A stretch of 11,126 nt of DNA from JAOUEE01 sp051011595. GTDB lineage: Bacteria; Actinomycetota; Acidimicrobiia; Acidimicrobiales; SHLQ01. This document shows, piece by piece, positions 5,826 through 11,126 of this stretch; the first letter of the stretch is position 1; each line of letters opens with the position of its first letter. The position numbers and the translations under genes are program-made. Below the pieces are notes generated by a model that worked only from the letters and a program-made list of their open reading frames with translations, was not told where the DNA came from and made no database searches. Location of the stretch: NCBI GenBank assembly GCA_051011595.1, contig JBPCTQ010000205.1, forward strand, positions 1 to 11,126, written 5' to 3'.

Positions 5826-7337
5826 GTGGCCTCCCTCAGTGAGCTGGCCCGGGATCGCACTGCGCTCGCCGGACACGAAATCCTGCACCTGCAGCGGCTG
5901 GCCCGAGTCTGGGGCCTGCTGGCCGACCTGAGCGGTGCCGATCTTCTGTTGCTCGGCGCATCGTCGCCGCCGGGATCGTTCGTGGTGCTGGCCCATGTGC
6001 GACCCACCACGGCCACCACGGTGTACAGCACCGATCCGATCGGGCGAACCTTCGAACGAGACCAGCGCCCCATGGTGGCGAGTGCGTTCGACCAGGGTCG
6101 GGCGGCGCACGGACACCTCGACGGGGCCGTTGCCGGCGAGGCGGTCGTGTCGGTGCAGGCTCTGCCGGTGCGCTGTGACGGCCAGGTCGTGGCGGTGCTG
6201 TCGCGCGACGAGTACCAGCGGCCCGATGTGGCCAGCAGCGAGCTGGAAGGGGCCTACCGCCGACTCTTCGAACGCTTCGCCACCATGATCAGTGCCGGTG
6301 ACTATCCCTTCGCCCGCGACGAGGACGACCAGTACAAGGCACCTCGGGTGGGGGACGGGCTGGTGGTTCTCGATCCCGATCGTCGGGTCGAATACGCCTC
6401 TCCGAACGCCATCTCGGCCTTTCACCGCCTGGGTGTACATCGGCACGTGTCGGGCCGGTTGTTCGAGGAGCTTGGCTTCGACGAGCAGGTGGTGCGGGCG
6501 GCCTACTCCTCGGCGCTACCGGTGACCGTCGAGGTCGAACGAGGCAGCGACACCACCGTGATCATGCGGTGTATCCCGCTCATCGAGAACGGGATCGTGT
6601 CGGGGGCGATGATCGGTTTTCGCGACATCTCCGAACTGCGACGGCGTGATCGACTCCTGCTGTCGAAGGACGCCACCATTCGCGAGATCCATCATCGGGT
6701 GAAGAACAACCTCCAGACCATCTCGTCGCTGCTTCGTATTCAGGGTCGCCGGCTCGAATCCCCCGAAGCCAAGGACGCCCTCGAGCAGTCGGTGCGGCGC
6801 ATCGGCTCGATGGCACTGGTGCACGAGACCCTGGCCCAGGACCCCACCGATGGGGACGGTTCCGGTGACGAGGTGCTGTTCCTCGACGTCGTGCGGCCCA
6901 TCGTCCGGTTGGTGGAGGAGGGCCTGAGCTCGCCCGAACAACCGATCCACTTCCGCGTGCACGGTGATGTCGGTGTGGTGCCGAGCGAGGTGGCCATGCC
7001 GTTGTCGGTCACCATCACCGAGTTGTTGCAGAACGCCGTCGATCACGCCTTCGGGCGGGGCAAACGGTCAGGGACCGTGGAGGTCGAGCTGGCGCCCACC
7101 CCCACCGGACTGCGAGTGGTGGTCACCGACGACGGCATCGGTCTGCCCTCCGACTTCGACATCGACGGCGACGTCGGGTTGGGGCTCACCATCGTGCGCA
7201 CGTTCATCGTCAGCGAACTCGGCGGCGAGATCACCATGCGCCGAGGCGACGCCGGCACCGAACGTCCGGGCACGATCGTGGAATTGTGGGTGCCACTGGC
7301 CGTGGCCAGCCGGGTCCCCAAAGTGACCCGGATCTGA
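5826..7337 (+). CDS. pdtaS: PdtaS-type sensor histidine kinase (GAF-PAS-HisKA_2-HATPase)
   Basis: A 503-residue soluble sensor kinase. Residues 1-155 form a GAF-like domain (LLLLGASSPPGSFVVLAHV at about 40-58), and 175-268 a PAS domain (GLVVLDPDRRVEYASPNAIS ... GFRDISELRRRD). The HisKA_2 dimerisation/phosphoacceptor helix is at 283-310 with EIHHRVKNNLQTISSLLR; H290 of the HH pair is the likely phosphorylated residue. The catalytic domain shows the N box ELLQNAVDHAF (399-409), G1 DDGIGL (435-440) and G2 GLGLTIV (451-457). No membrane segment is present, so it senses cytoplasmic signals. In mycobacteria PdtaS phosphorylates PdtaR, an ANTAR-domain RNA-binding regulator, and responds to copper and nitric oxide. 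No PdtaR lies in this window. The gene is convergent with whiB1, the same arrangement as Rv3220c/Rv3219. GTG at 5826 is fixed by the -10 six bases upstream. Confidence 0.93.
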   Translation: MASLSELARDRTALAGHEILHLQRLARVWGLLADLSGADLLLLGASSPPGSFVVLAHVRPTTATTVYSTDPIGRTFERDQRPMVASAFDQGRAAHGHLDGAVAGEAVVSVQALPVRCDGQVVAVLSRDEYQRPDVASSELEGAYRRLFERFATMISAGDYPFARDEDDQYKAPRVGDGLVVLDPDRRVEYASPNAISAFHRLGVHRHVSGRLFEELGFDEQVVRAAYSSALPVTVEVERGSDTTVIMRCIPLIENGIVSGAMIGFRDISELRRRDRLLLSKDATIREIHHRVKNNLQTISSLLRIQGRRLESPEAKDALEQSVRRIGSMALVHETLAQDPTDGDGSGDEVLFLDVVRPIVRLVEEGLSSPEQPIHFRVHGDVGVVPSEVAMPLSVTITELLQNAVDHAFGRGKRSGTVEVELAPTPTGLRVVVTDDGIGLPSDFDIDGDVGLGLTIVRTFIVSELGGEITMRRGDAGTERPGTIVELWVPLAVASRVPKVTRI

Positions 7338-7342
7338 TGGTG

Positions 7343-7654
7343 TCAGACCAGCGCGATGGCGCGGCCGGACTTCTTGGCCTTGAGCCACTTGCGGCGCAGT
7401 TTGCGTCGCTCGTCCTCGGAGGTCCCACCCCAGACACCCGAGTCCTGGTTGGTGGTGAGGGCGAATTCGAGGCACACGTCCTTGGCTTCGCAGGCGTTGC
7501 ACACCTGTTTGGCCGACGCGATCTGGTCGATGGCCGGTCCGGTCGTTCCCACGGGGAAGAACAGATCCGGGTCGGTGTCACGGCACGCAGCGGTGACGCG
7601 CCAATCGGCCGTCTGGCCTTCGAACATGGAAAGATTTGCGTGTGTCAACGCCAC
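7343..7654 (-). CDS. whiB1: WhiB1-type Fe-S transcription factor
   Basis: A 103-residue WhiB-like protein that binds a [4Fe-4S] cluster and controls transcription through the principal sigma factor. The four ligands are C24, C52, C55 and C61 (C-X27-C-X2-C-X5-C), followed by the beta-turn GVWGG at 73-77 and a basic C-terminal tail (RRKLRRKWLKAKKSGR) that would contact DNA. DWRVTAACRDTDPDLFFPVG and QDSGVWGGTSEDERR resemble WhiB1 more than other WhiB classes; mycobacterial WhiB1 reacts with nitric oxide. It ends five bases from the convergent pdtaS, the same neighbourhood as Rv3219/Rv3220c. GTG at 7654 is preferred because AAGGGG lies 10 bases upstream; ATG at 7627 gives a 94-residue form closer to the usual WhiB1 length and cannot be excluded. 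Confidence 0.95.
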   Translation of the reverse strand: MALTHANLSMFEGQTADWRVTAACRDTDPDLFFPVGTTGPAIDQIASAKQVCNACEAKDVCLEFALTTNQDSGVWGGTSEDERRKLRRKWLKAKKSGRAIALV

Positions 7655-7756
7655 AGAACCAGCACCCCTTGTCCGTCGCCGTCGTTCGACGACGTTCCCT
7701 CATGGCCCTCGTTCGGACGCATCACCGAATGAGAACCTGTTTCAATCAACACGCAG
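7655..7756 (-). promoter_or_regulatory. Predicted 5' leader of whiB1 with a small hairpin
   Basis: The promoter at 7757-7785 implies a leader of roughly 95 bases before the GTG, in contrast to the leaderless neighbours. It contains a six-base stem with a three-base loop (CGTCGT-TCG-ACGACG on the plus strand, 7680-7694) and ends with AAGGGG (7670-7665 read leftward) as a ribosome site. No U-tract follows the hairpin, so it is not an intrinsic terminator. No known riboswitch was recognised. Confidence 0.35.
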
Positions 7757-7785
7757 AACGTATCGGCTCCCACCGAGAGTGGCAA
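7757..7785 (-). promoter_or_regulatory. Sigma-70-like promoter for whiB1
   Basis: On the minus strand, TTGCCA (7785-7780) and TACGTT (7762-7757) are separated by exactly 17 bases, a standard -35/-10 arrangement; transcription would start near 7750. The -35 overlaps the ribosome site of the divergent phosphodiesterase gene, so the two genes could interfere with each other. Confidence 0.5.
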
Positions 7786-7792
7786 GGGGTGA
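7784..7792 (+). promoter_or_regulatory. Ribosome binding site deciding the GDPD start
   Basis: AAGGGGTGA closely resembles the anti-Shine-Dalgarno complement AAGGAGGTGA and lies seven bases before the GTG at 7800. It sets the start although the frame is open far upstream. Confidence 0.55.
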
Positions 7793-7799
7793 TTTTTCC

Positions 7800-8492
7800 G
7801 TGACCCTCGTCATAGCCCACCGAGGGGCGTCGGCCGACGAGCACGAGAACACCGTTGCCGCCTTCCGCCGAGCCCACGAAATGGGCGCCGATTGGGTCGA
7901 GCTCGACGCTCGCCGCACCGCCGACGGAGTGATCGTGGTCCACCACGACGCCCATCTGAGCGACGGCCGGCTCATCGCCGAACTCGACACCGCCGACCTG
8001 CCCGAGCACCTGCCCAGCCTGGCCGAGGCGCTGGAAGCGTGTGACGGCATGGGTGTGAACATCGAGATCAAGAATCTGCCCGATGACCCCGACTTCGACG
8101 CCGATCACCTGGTGTCCGATGCCGTCGCGGGTCTGGCTCGGGCCTACCTCACCCCGGCGTCGACGTTGATCTCGTCGTTCAACATCGATGCCGTCGACCG
8201 CATCAAAGCCATCGACGCCGAGTTGCCCACCGCCTATCTCTCGGTCGACATGGGCGATCCGAACCTCGGCATCGACCGCACCCTGGCCCACGGTCACCAG
8301 GCCTTTCATCCCTATCAGTCGTTGGTCAGCCAGAACCTCGTGGATCGGGCCCACCAGGCGGGTATCGAGATCAACACCTGGACCGTCGACGACCCGGACC
8401 GCATCGCCGAGCTGGTGGCCATGGGGGTTGACGGGATCGTCACCAACGACGTGGCCACCGGGCGACGAGTCGTCGACAGCTTTACCGGTTGA
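7800..8492 (+). CDS. Glycerophosphodiester phosphodiesterase (cytoplasmic UgpQ/GlpQ type)
   Basis: A 230-residue GDPD-family TIM-barrel enzyme that hydrolyses glycerophosphodiesters to glycerol 3-phosphate and an alcohol. It begins directly with TLVIAHRGAS, giving the catalytic H7 and R8, then ENT at 16-18, ELDARRTADG at 34-43 with metal ligands E34 and D36, the second catalytic histidine in VVHHD (H49, D50), and NIEIKN (E89, K91). The C-terminal NTWTVDDPDRIAELVAMGVDGIVTNDV is the usual last barrel strand with the substrate-side Trp. There is no signal peptide, so it acts in the cytoplasm; the length is that of short UgpQ-like enzymes. GTG at 7800 follows a strong ribosome site. The last 11 bases overlap the 3' end of the convergent lipid kinase gene. 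The exact substrate cannot be told from sequence. Confidence 0.93.
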   Translation: MTLVIAHRGASADEHENTVAAFRRAHEMGADWVELDARRTADGVIVVHHDAHLSDGRLIAELDTADLPEHLPSLAEALEACDGMGVNIEIKNLPDDPDFDADHLVSDAVAGLARAYLTPASTLISSFNIDAVDRIKAIDAELPTAYLSVDMGDPNLGIDRTLAHGHQAFHPYQSLVSQNLVDRAHQAGIEINTWTVDDPDRIAELVAMGVDGIVTNDVATGRRVVDSFTG

Positions 8493-9414
8493 TGGCTCGA
8501 CTGTCGGGCACCACGAGCGACAACACATCGGGTTCGTAGCGAAACACCAGCTCGGTGGCGTCGCCCAGATGGTCACCATCGACCTGGTAGGGCACCGGGC
8601 GGTGGCCGCGGACGGTCACCTCGTGCACATCGGGCCGGTAATGCACCTGTTTGCTCGAACCCAGCCCCGAGCCGGGTCGCAGCGCCGCGCTGGCCACCCG
8701 CCCCAGCGTGAGCAGTCGCATCGAGGTGAGCGCCACCACGGCCAGTGGTTTCTGGAGGCCGGCGTCGGGGGCGATGTCGAAGGGTCGGGTGCCGAGGTAG
8801 GTATACGGATTGGTGTTCAACACGATGGCGAACGGCGATTCGACCACGGTGCTGTCGGGGTAGTGCAGGGCGAACGCGGGGGAGCGGTGGTCGTAGTGCC
8901 GCAGCCAGGTGGTGATGGCCGACCACATGAACAGCGGGTGGCCGGCGTAGCGCTTGAGGTTGCTGCGCCGTTCGACCTGTTCGACCACGGCCGCGTCGTA
9001 TCCCACCCCGGTGTGGAACAGGAAATAGCGCCCGTTTACCGATCCGAGACCCACCGACCGGATGGCGTTCTTCGACAGAGCTTCCAGCAGCGTGGCCGTC
9101 GCTTCCACCGGGTCGTCGCTGAGGCCGAGGGTACGGGCGAAGACATTGGTGGACCCGCCCGGCAGGGGGGCCAGCGCCGTTGCTGTACCGGCCAGTCCGT
9201 TGGCTGCTTCGTTGAGCGTGCCGTCGCCGCCGAGCACGACCACCACGTCGGTGTCGGCCGCCGCTGCCCCCTGGGCCAGTCGGGTGGCGTGGCCTCGACG
9301 ACTGGTCGCCGCCACCCGAACCTCGTGGTCGGCGGACAGGGCTTTTTGGATCACGACCCGGCCACGAGCGGTCACCGACGACGCCGATGCGTTGACAATC
9401 AGCAGGATCTTCAC
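8482..9414 (-). CDS. Diacylglycerol/lipid kinase family protein (YegS/DagK/LCB5 type)
   Basis: A 310-residue lipid kinase of the DAGK_cat superfamily, likely phosphorylating diacylglycerol or a related lipid at the inner face of the membrane. The catalytic domain starts with KILLIVNASAS, has the nucleotide-binding GGDGTLNEAANGL at 62-74, and PGGSTNVFARTLGL at 85-98, the form typical of actinobacterial members. The second beta-rich domain runs from about residue 115 (SVGLGSVNGRYFLFHTGVGYDA) to YQVDGDHLG and ELVFRYEPDVLSLVVP at the end. No transmembrane helix is evident. GTG at 9414 is preferred because homology starts there; the frame extends 22 codons further to 9480, but that part would overlap the etfB promoter region. 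TACCGT lies eight bases upstream of the GTG. It is convergent with the glycerophosphodiester phosphodiesterase, with an 11-base overlap. Substrate is unknown. Confidence 0.92.
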   Translation of the reverse strand: MKILLIVNASASSVTARGRVVIQKALSADHEVRVAATSRRGHATRLAQGAAAADTDVVVVLGGDGTLNEAANGLAGTATALAPLPGGSTNVFARTLGLSDDPVEATATLLEALSKNAIRSVGLGSVNGRYFLFHTGVGYDAAVVEQVERRSNLKRYAGHPLFMWSAITTWLRHYDHRSPAFALHYPDSTVVESPFAIVLNTNPYTYLGTRPFDIAPDAGLQKPLAVVALTSMRLLTLGRVASAALRPGSGLGSSKQVHYRPDVHEVTVRGHRPVPYQVDGDHLGDATELVFRYEPDVLSLVVPDSRAINR

Positions 9415-9422
9415 TGCGGGCG

Positions 9423-9428
9423 ACGGTA
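9423..9428 (-). promoter_or_regulatory. Candidate -10 element for the lipid kinase gene
   Basis: TACCGT (read leftward from 9428) fits TANNNT and is eight bases before the GTG at 9414. No ribosome site precedes the GTG, in line with a leaderless or near-leaderless transcript. Confidence 0.35.
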
Positions 9429-9453
9429 GCAGTGGGAAATGCCGCCTCCGATT

Positions 9454-9483
9454 TTGAAATGGCCAGGACGGCAGCAACACTGT
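9454..9483 (+). promoter_or_regulatory. Candidate promoter for the etfBA operon
   Basis: TTGAAA (9454-9459) and CACTGT (9478-9483) are 18 bases apart and the second ends five bases before the etfB ATG. The -35 is good and the -10 is poor. No ribosome site precedes this ATG, which suggests a leaderless message. Confidence 0.3.
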
Positions 9484-9488
9484 CGCCC

Positions 9489-10268
9489 ATGAACGTCGTC
9501 GTTTGTGTGAAACAGATCCCCGACCCGGCCGATCCGGGCGAGCTGGATCCCGAAACCAAGACCCTCAAACGTGACGCCAAACTCATCCTCGACGAGTCCG
9601 ACTCGTACGGCGTGGAGATGGCGTTGCAGTTGGTCGACACCGCCGGCGAGGGTGAGGTCACCCTCGTCTCCATGGCACCCAACAACGAGGTCGGCGGTCT
9701 CCGCACCGCCCTGGCCATGGGTGCGGCCGGAGCGGTACTGGTCAGCGACGATGCCCTCCAGGGTTCTGACGCCCTCGGTACGGCCAAGGTCCTGGCGGCG
9801 GCCATCGGTCGCAGCACCCCCGACCTGGTGTTGGCGGCCACCGAATCCAGCGATGGCTACACCGGCACCGTTCCCGAGCAGATCGCCGAGATCATGGGTC
9901 TTCCGTCGGTCACCTTCGCCAAGGAGATCGCGGTCGACGGGGCCAACGTCAAGGTCAAACGCCAGACCGAAGACGGCTACGACTCCGTCGAGTGCCCCTT
10001 GCCGTGTCTGGTGTCGGTGACTGCGGGTGTCGTCGAACCCCGGTACCCCAGCTTCAAGGGCATCATGGCGGCCAAGTCCAAACCGGTCGACGAGGTGACG
10101 GTGGCCGATCTGGGCATCGATGCCGGGTCCGTCGGCTGGGCCGGTGGTGGCCAGGAGATCGTGGCCATCGAACCGGCGCCGGCTCGAGAAGCCGGCGAAG
10201 TCATCGAAGACGAGGGCGATGCCCACGAGCGCATCGTGGCCTTCCTCGACGAGCTCAAGGTTCTCTAG
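9489..10268 (+). CDS. etfB: Electron transfer flavoprotein beta subunit
   Basis: A 259-residue ETF beta subunit, which binds AMP and together with EtfA forms the soluble FAD-containing electron carrier between acyl-CoA dehydrogenases and ETF:quinone oxidoreductase. MNVVVCVKQIPDP at the N-terminus is diagnostic. LILDESDSYGVEMALQL at 32-48, VTLVSMAP at 57-64, LRTALAMGA at 71-79, DGYTGTVPEQIAEIMGLP at 122-139, and the signature region around VKRQTEDGYDSVECPLPCLVSV (155-177) followed by PRYPSFKGIMAAK (184-196) are all in order, and the length is standard. The frame is open to 9432, but homology sets the ATG at 9489. It is divergent from the lipid kinase across 74 bases and followed 12 bases later by etfA, forming an operon. 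Confidence 0.97.
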   Translation: MNVVVCVKQIPDPADPGELDPETKTLKRDAKLILDESDSYGVEMALQLVDTAGEGEVTLVSMAPNNEVGGLRTALAMGAAGAVLVSDDALQGSDALGTAKVLAAAIGRSTPDLVLAATESSDGYTGTVPEQIAEIMGLPSVTFAKEIAVDGANVKVKRQTEDGYDSVECPLPCLVSVTAGVVEPRYPSFKGIMAAKSKPVDEVTVADLGIDAGSVGWAGGGQEIVAIEPAPAREAGEVIEDEGDAHERIVAFLDELKVL

Positions 10269-10273
10269 GAGGT
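10267..10273 (+). promoter_or_regulatory. Strong ribosome binding site of etfA
   Basis: AGGAGGT overlaps the etfB stop codon (TAG, 10266-10268) and lies seven bases before the etfA ATG. It is the best Shine-Dalgarno match in the window and contrasts with the apparently leaderless first genes of transcripts. Confidence 0.85.
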
Positions 10274-10280
10274 CCGACCA

Positions 10281-11126
10281 ATGGTTTCCAAGATCTGGGT
10301 ATACGGCGAAGCGGCCAACGGCGGCGTCAAGACCATCACTCTCGAGCTGCTGGCCAAGGCCCGCGAGCTGGCCGACACCGTCGAGGTCGTGTTCGGCGGC
10401 GACGCCGCCGCGGTAGCGGCCGAGTTGGGCGAGCACGGTGCCTCCACGGTGCACGCCACCGGCGATCTGGCCGGCGCCATGCAGGGTGTCAGCGTTGCCG
10501 GCGCCGTTGCCGGCGCCGTCGAGGCCGGCAATGGACCCGACCTGTTCCTCATCGGCACCACCTACGACGGTCGCGATGTGGCCGGACGTCTGTCGGTCAA
10601 GCTCGACGCCCCGGTGATCACCAATGTGGTCGACATCGAAGCCGCCGGTGATGGTGTCGTCGGTGTCGAGCCCGTGTTCGGTGGGGCCACCAACGTCAAG
10701 ACTTCGTTCACCAGCGACAAACCCGGCATCTTCCTGGTCCGGCCGAAGTCGTTCGCGGCCGAACCGGCCGGGGGCGGCGCCGCCACCGTGGCTCCGTTGG
10801 CCGTCCCCGATGGTGGGGCCACGGCAACGGCCAAGGTGACCGACCAGTTCGTCGAGGAGAGCGACGGCCCCAAGCTCGATGAAGCCGCCATCGTCGTATC
10901 GGGCGGGCGCGGCCTGGGCGAGTCCGACAAGTTCGAGATGATCGAGTCGTTGGCCAAGACCCTCGGTGGAGCGGCGGGAGCCTCACGGGCCATCGTCGAC
11001 GCCGGCTGGGTGCCCTACAGCTACCAGGTCGGCCAGACCGGCAAGGTGGTCAAGCCGACGGTGTACATCGCGGCCGGGATCTCCGGGGCCACCCAGCACC
11101 TGGTGGGCATGAAGGGCTCCAAGAAC
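10281..11126 (+). CDS. etfA: Electron transfer flavoprotein alpha subunit (3' end cut by window edge)
   Basis: The first 282 residues of EtfA, the FAD-binding subunit of ETF; about 30-40 residues are missing compared with the usual length. The N-terminal domain begins MVSKIWVYGEAANGGVK and includes IGTTYDGRDVAGRLSVKL (91-108). A linker rich in Ala, Gly and Pro (160-183) leads to the FAD domain: AIVVSGGRGLG (203-213), GASRAIVDAGWVPYSYQVGQ (233-252), TGKVVKPTVYIAAGISGATQHL (254-274) and GMKGSKN at the break, just before the expected IVAIN motif. These residues bind the FAD pyrophosphate and isoalloxazine ring. No frameshift or stop interrupts the frame. It is translated from a strong AGGAGGT site 12 bases after etfB, so the two subunits are made together. 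Confidence 0.97.
   Translation, partial: MVSKIWVYGEAANGGVKTITLELLAKARELADTVEVVFGGDAAAVAAELGEHGASTVHATGDLAGAMQGVSVAGAVAGAVEAGNGPDLFLIGTTYDGRDVAGRLSVKLDAPVITNVVDIEAAGDGVVGVEPVFGGATNVKTSFTSDKPGIFLVRPKSFAAEPAGGGAATVAPLAVPDGGATATAKVTDQFVEESDGPKLDEAAIVVSGGRGLGESDKFEMIESLAKTLGGAAGASRAIVDAGWVPYSYQVGQTGKVVKPTVYIAAGISGATQHLVGMKGSKN
10494..10517 (+). repeat. Two tandem copies of a 12-base unit inside etfA
   Basis: GTTGCCGGCGCC occurs twice back to back and encodes VAGAVAGA (residues 72-79) in an Ala/Gly-rich helix of the N-terminal domain. The exact nucleotide identity of the copies suggests a recent local duplication or slippage, but it keeps the frame. Confidence 0.6.

Noticed and set aside
4587..6446. 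Minus-strand open frame of 619 codons opposite the second ArsA gene and kinase
   Set aside because: The longest frame in the window, but it is antisense to two well-supported genes and is full of low-complexity His/Gly/Gln runs. GC-rich codon bias explains the lack of stops.
7643..7648. TTGACA on the minus strand as a -35 for whiB1
   Set aside because: A perfect hexamer, but no -10 lies at the right distance and it falls inside the first codons of the preferred whiB1 frame.
7680..7694. Intrinsic terminator
   Set aside because: The stem is six bases and no T-run follows on either strand.
7741..7766. Plus-strand promoter for the phosphodiesterase (TTCAAT or TTTCAA with TATCGG)
   Set aside because: Spacing is only about 14-15 bases and TATCGG is a poor -10; I could not support a specific promoter for this gene.
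1..11126. CRISPR arrays, tRNA or rRNA genes, insertion sequences, prophage or toxin-antitoxin genes
   Set aside because: No regularly spaced repeats, no terminal inverted repeats with a transposase, no cloverleaf-like segment and no matching protein family was seen; genes are closely packed throughout.

Overview
The window is a gene-dense, GC-rich bacterial chromosome segment that looks like an actinomycete. The evidence is a WhiB1-type protein, a PdtaS-type sensor kinase, a DUF3107 protein, a paired set of ArsA-like ATPases resembling mycobacterial Rv3679/Rv3680, and frequent GTG starts. The mix of proteins and the very short, apparently leaderless promoters suggest an Acidimicrobiia-like lineage; that class-level placement is inference. 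I see no mobile element, CRISPR array, tRNA, rRNA or phage gene, and no gene-free stretch longer than about 150 bases.

Layout. 1-1221 (minus): a SixA/RHG-type histidine phosphatase followed by a conserved protein of unknown function that runs off the left edge. 1241-1645 (plus): a small four-helix CopD-like membrane protein. 1642-2358 (minus): an ArsR-type regulator with a SufR-like cysteine pattern. 2376-3521 (plus): an Mrp/ApbC Fe-S carrier ATPase, divergent from the regulator across only 17 bases. 3553-5810 (plus): a DUF3107 protein and two ArsA-like ATPases. 5826-7337 (plus): a GAF-PAS-HisKA_2 kinase (PdtaS type). 7343-7654 (minus): WhiB1, convergent with the kinase. 7800-8492 (plus): glycerophosphodiester phosphodiesterase, whose end overlaps a convergent YegS/DagK-type lipid kinase (8482-9414, minus). 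9489-end (plus): etfB and etfA, the latter cut by the right edge.

How the genes relate. The centre is rich in Fe-S and redox-linked functions: a candidate Fe-S-sensing regulator, an Fe-S carrier, a PdtaS kinase and the Fe-S protein WhiB1. The ArsA pair lies between them. The right part has two lipid-turnover enzymes and the electron transfer flavoprotein that accepts electrons from acyl-CoA dehydrogenases. These are mostly conserved housekeeping and regulatory genes; I did not find a clearly new multi-gene system.

The most notable points are a symmetric divergent promoter between the regulator and mrp, where one 7-base element appears to serve as the -10 for two leaderless genes; a first ArsA gene that needs a CTG start to include its Walker A motif; an Mrp lacking the usual CPXC motif; and a recurrent -10 element placed 6-8 bases before start codons.
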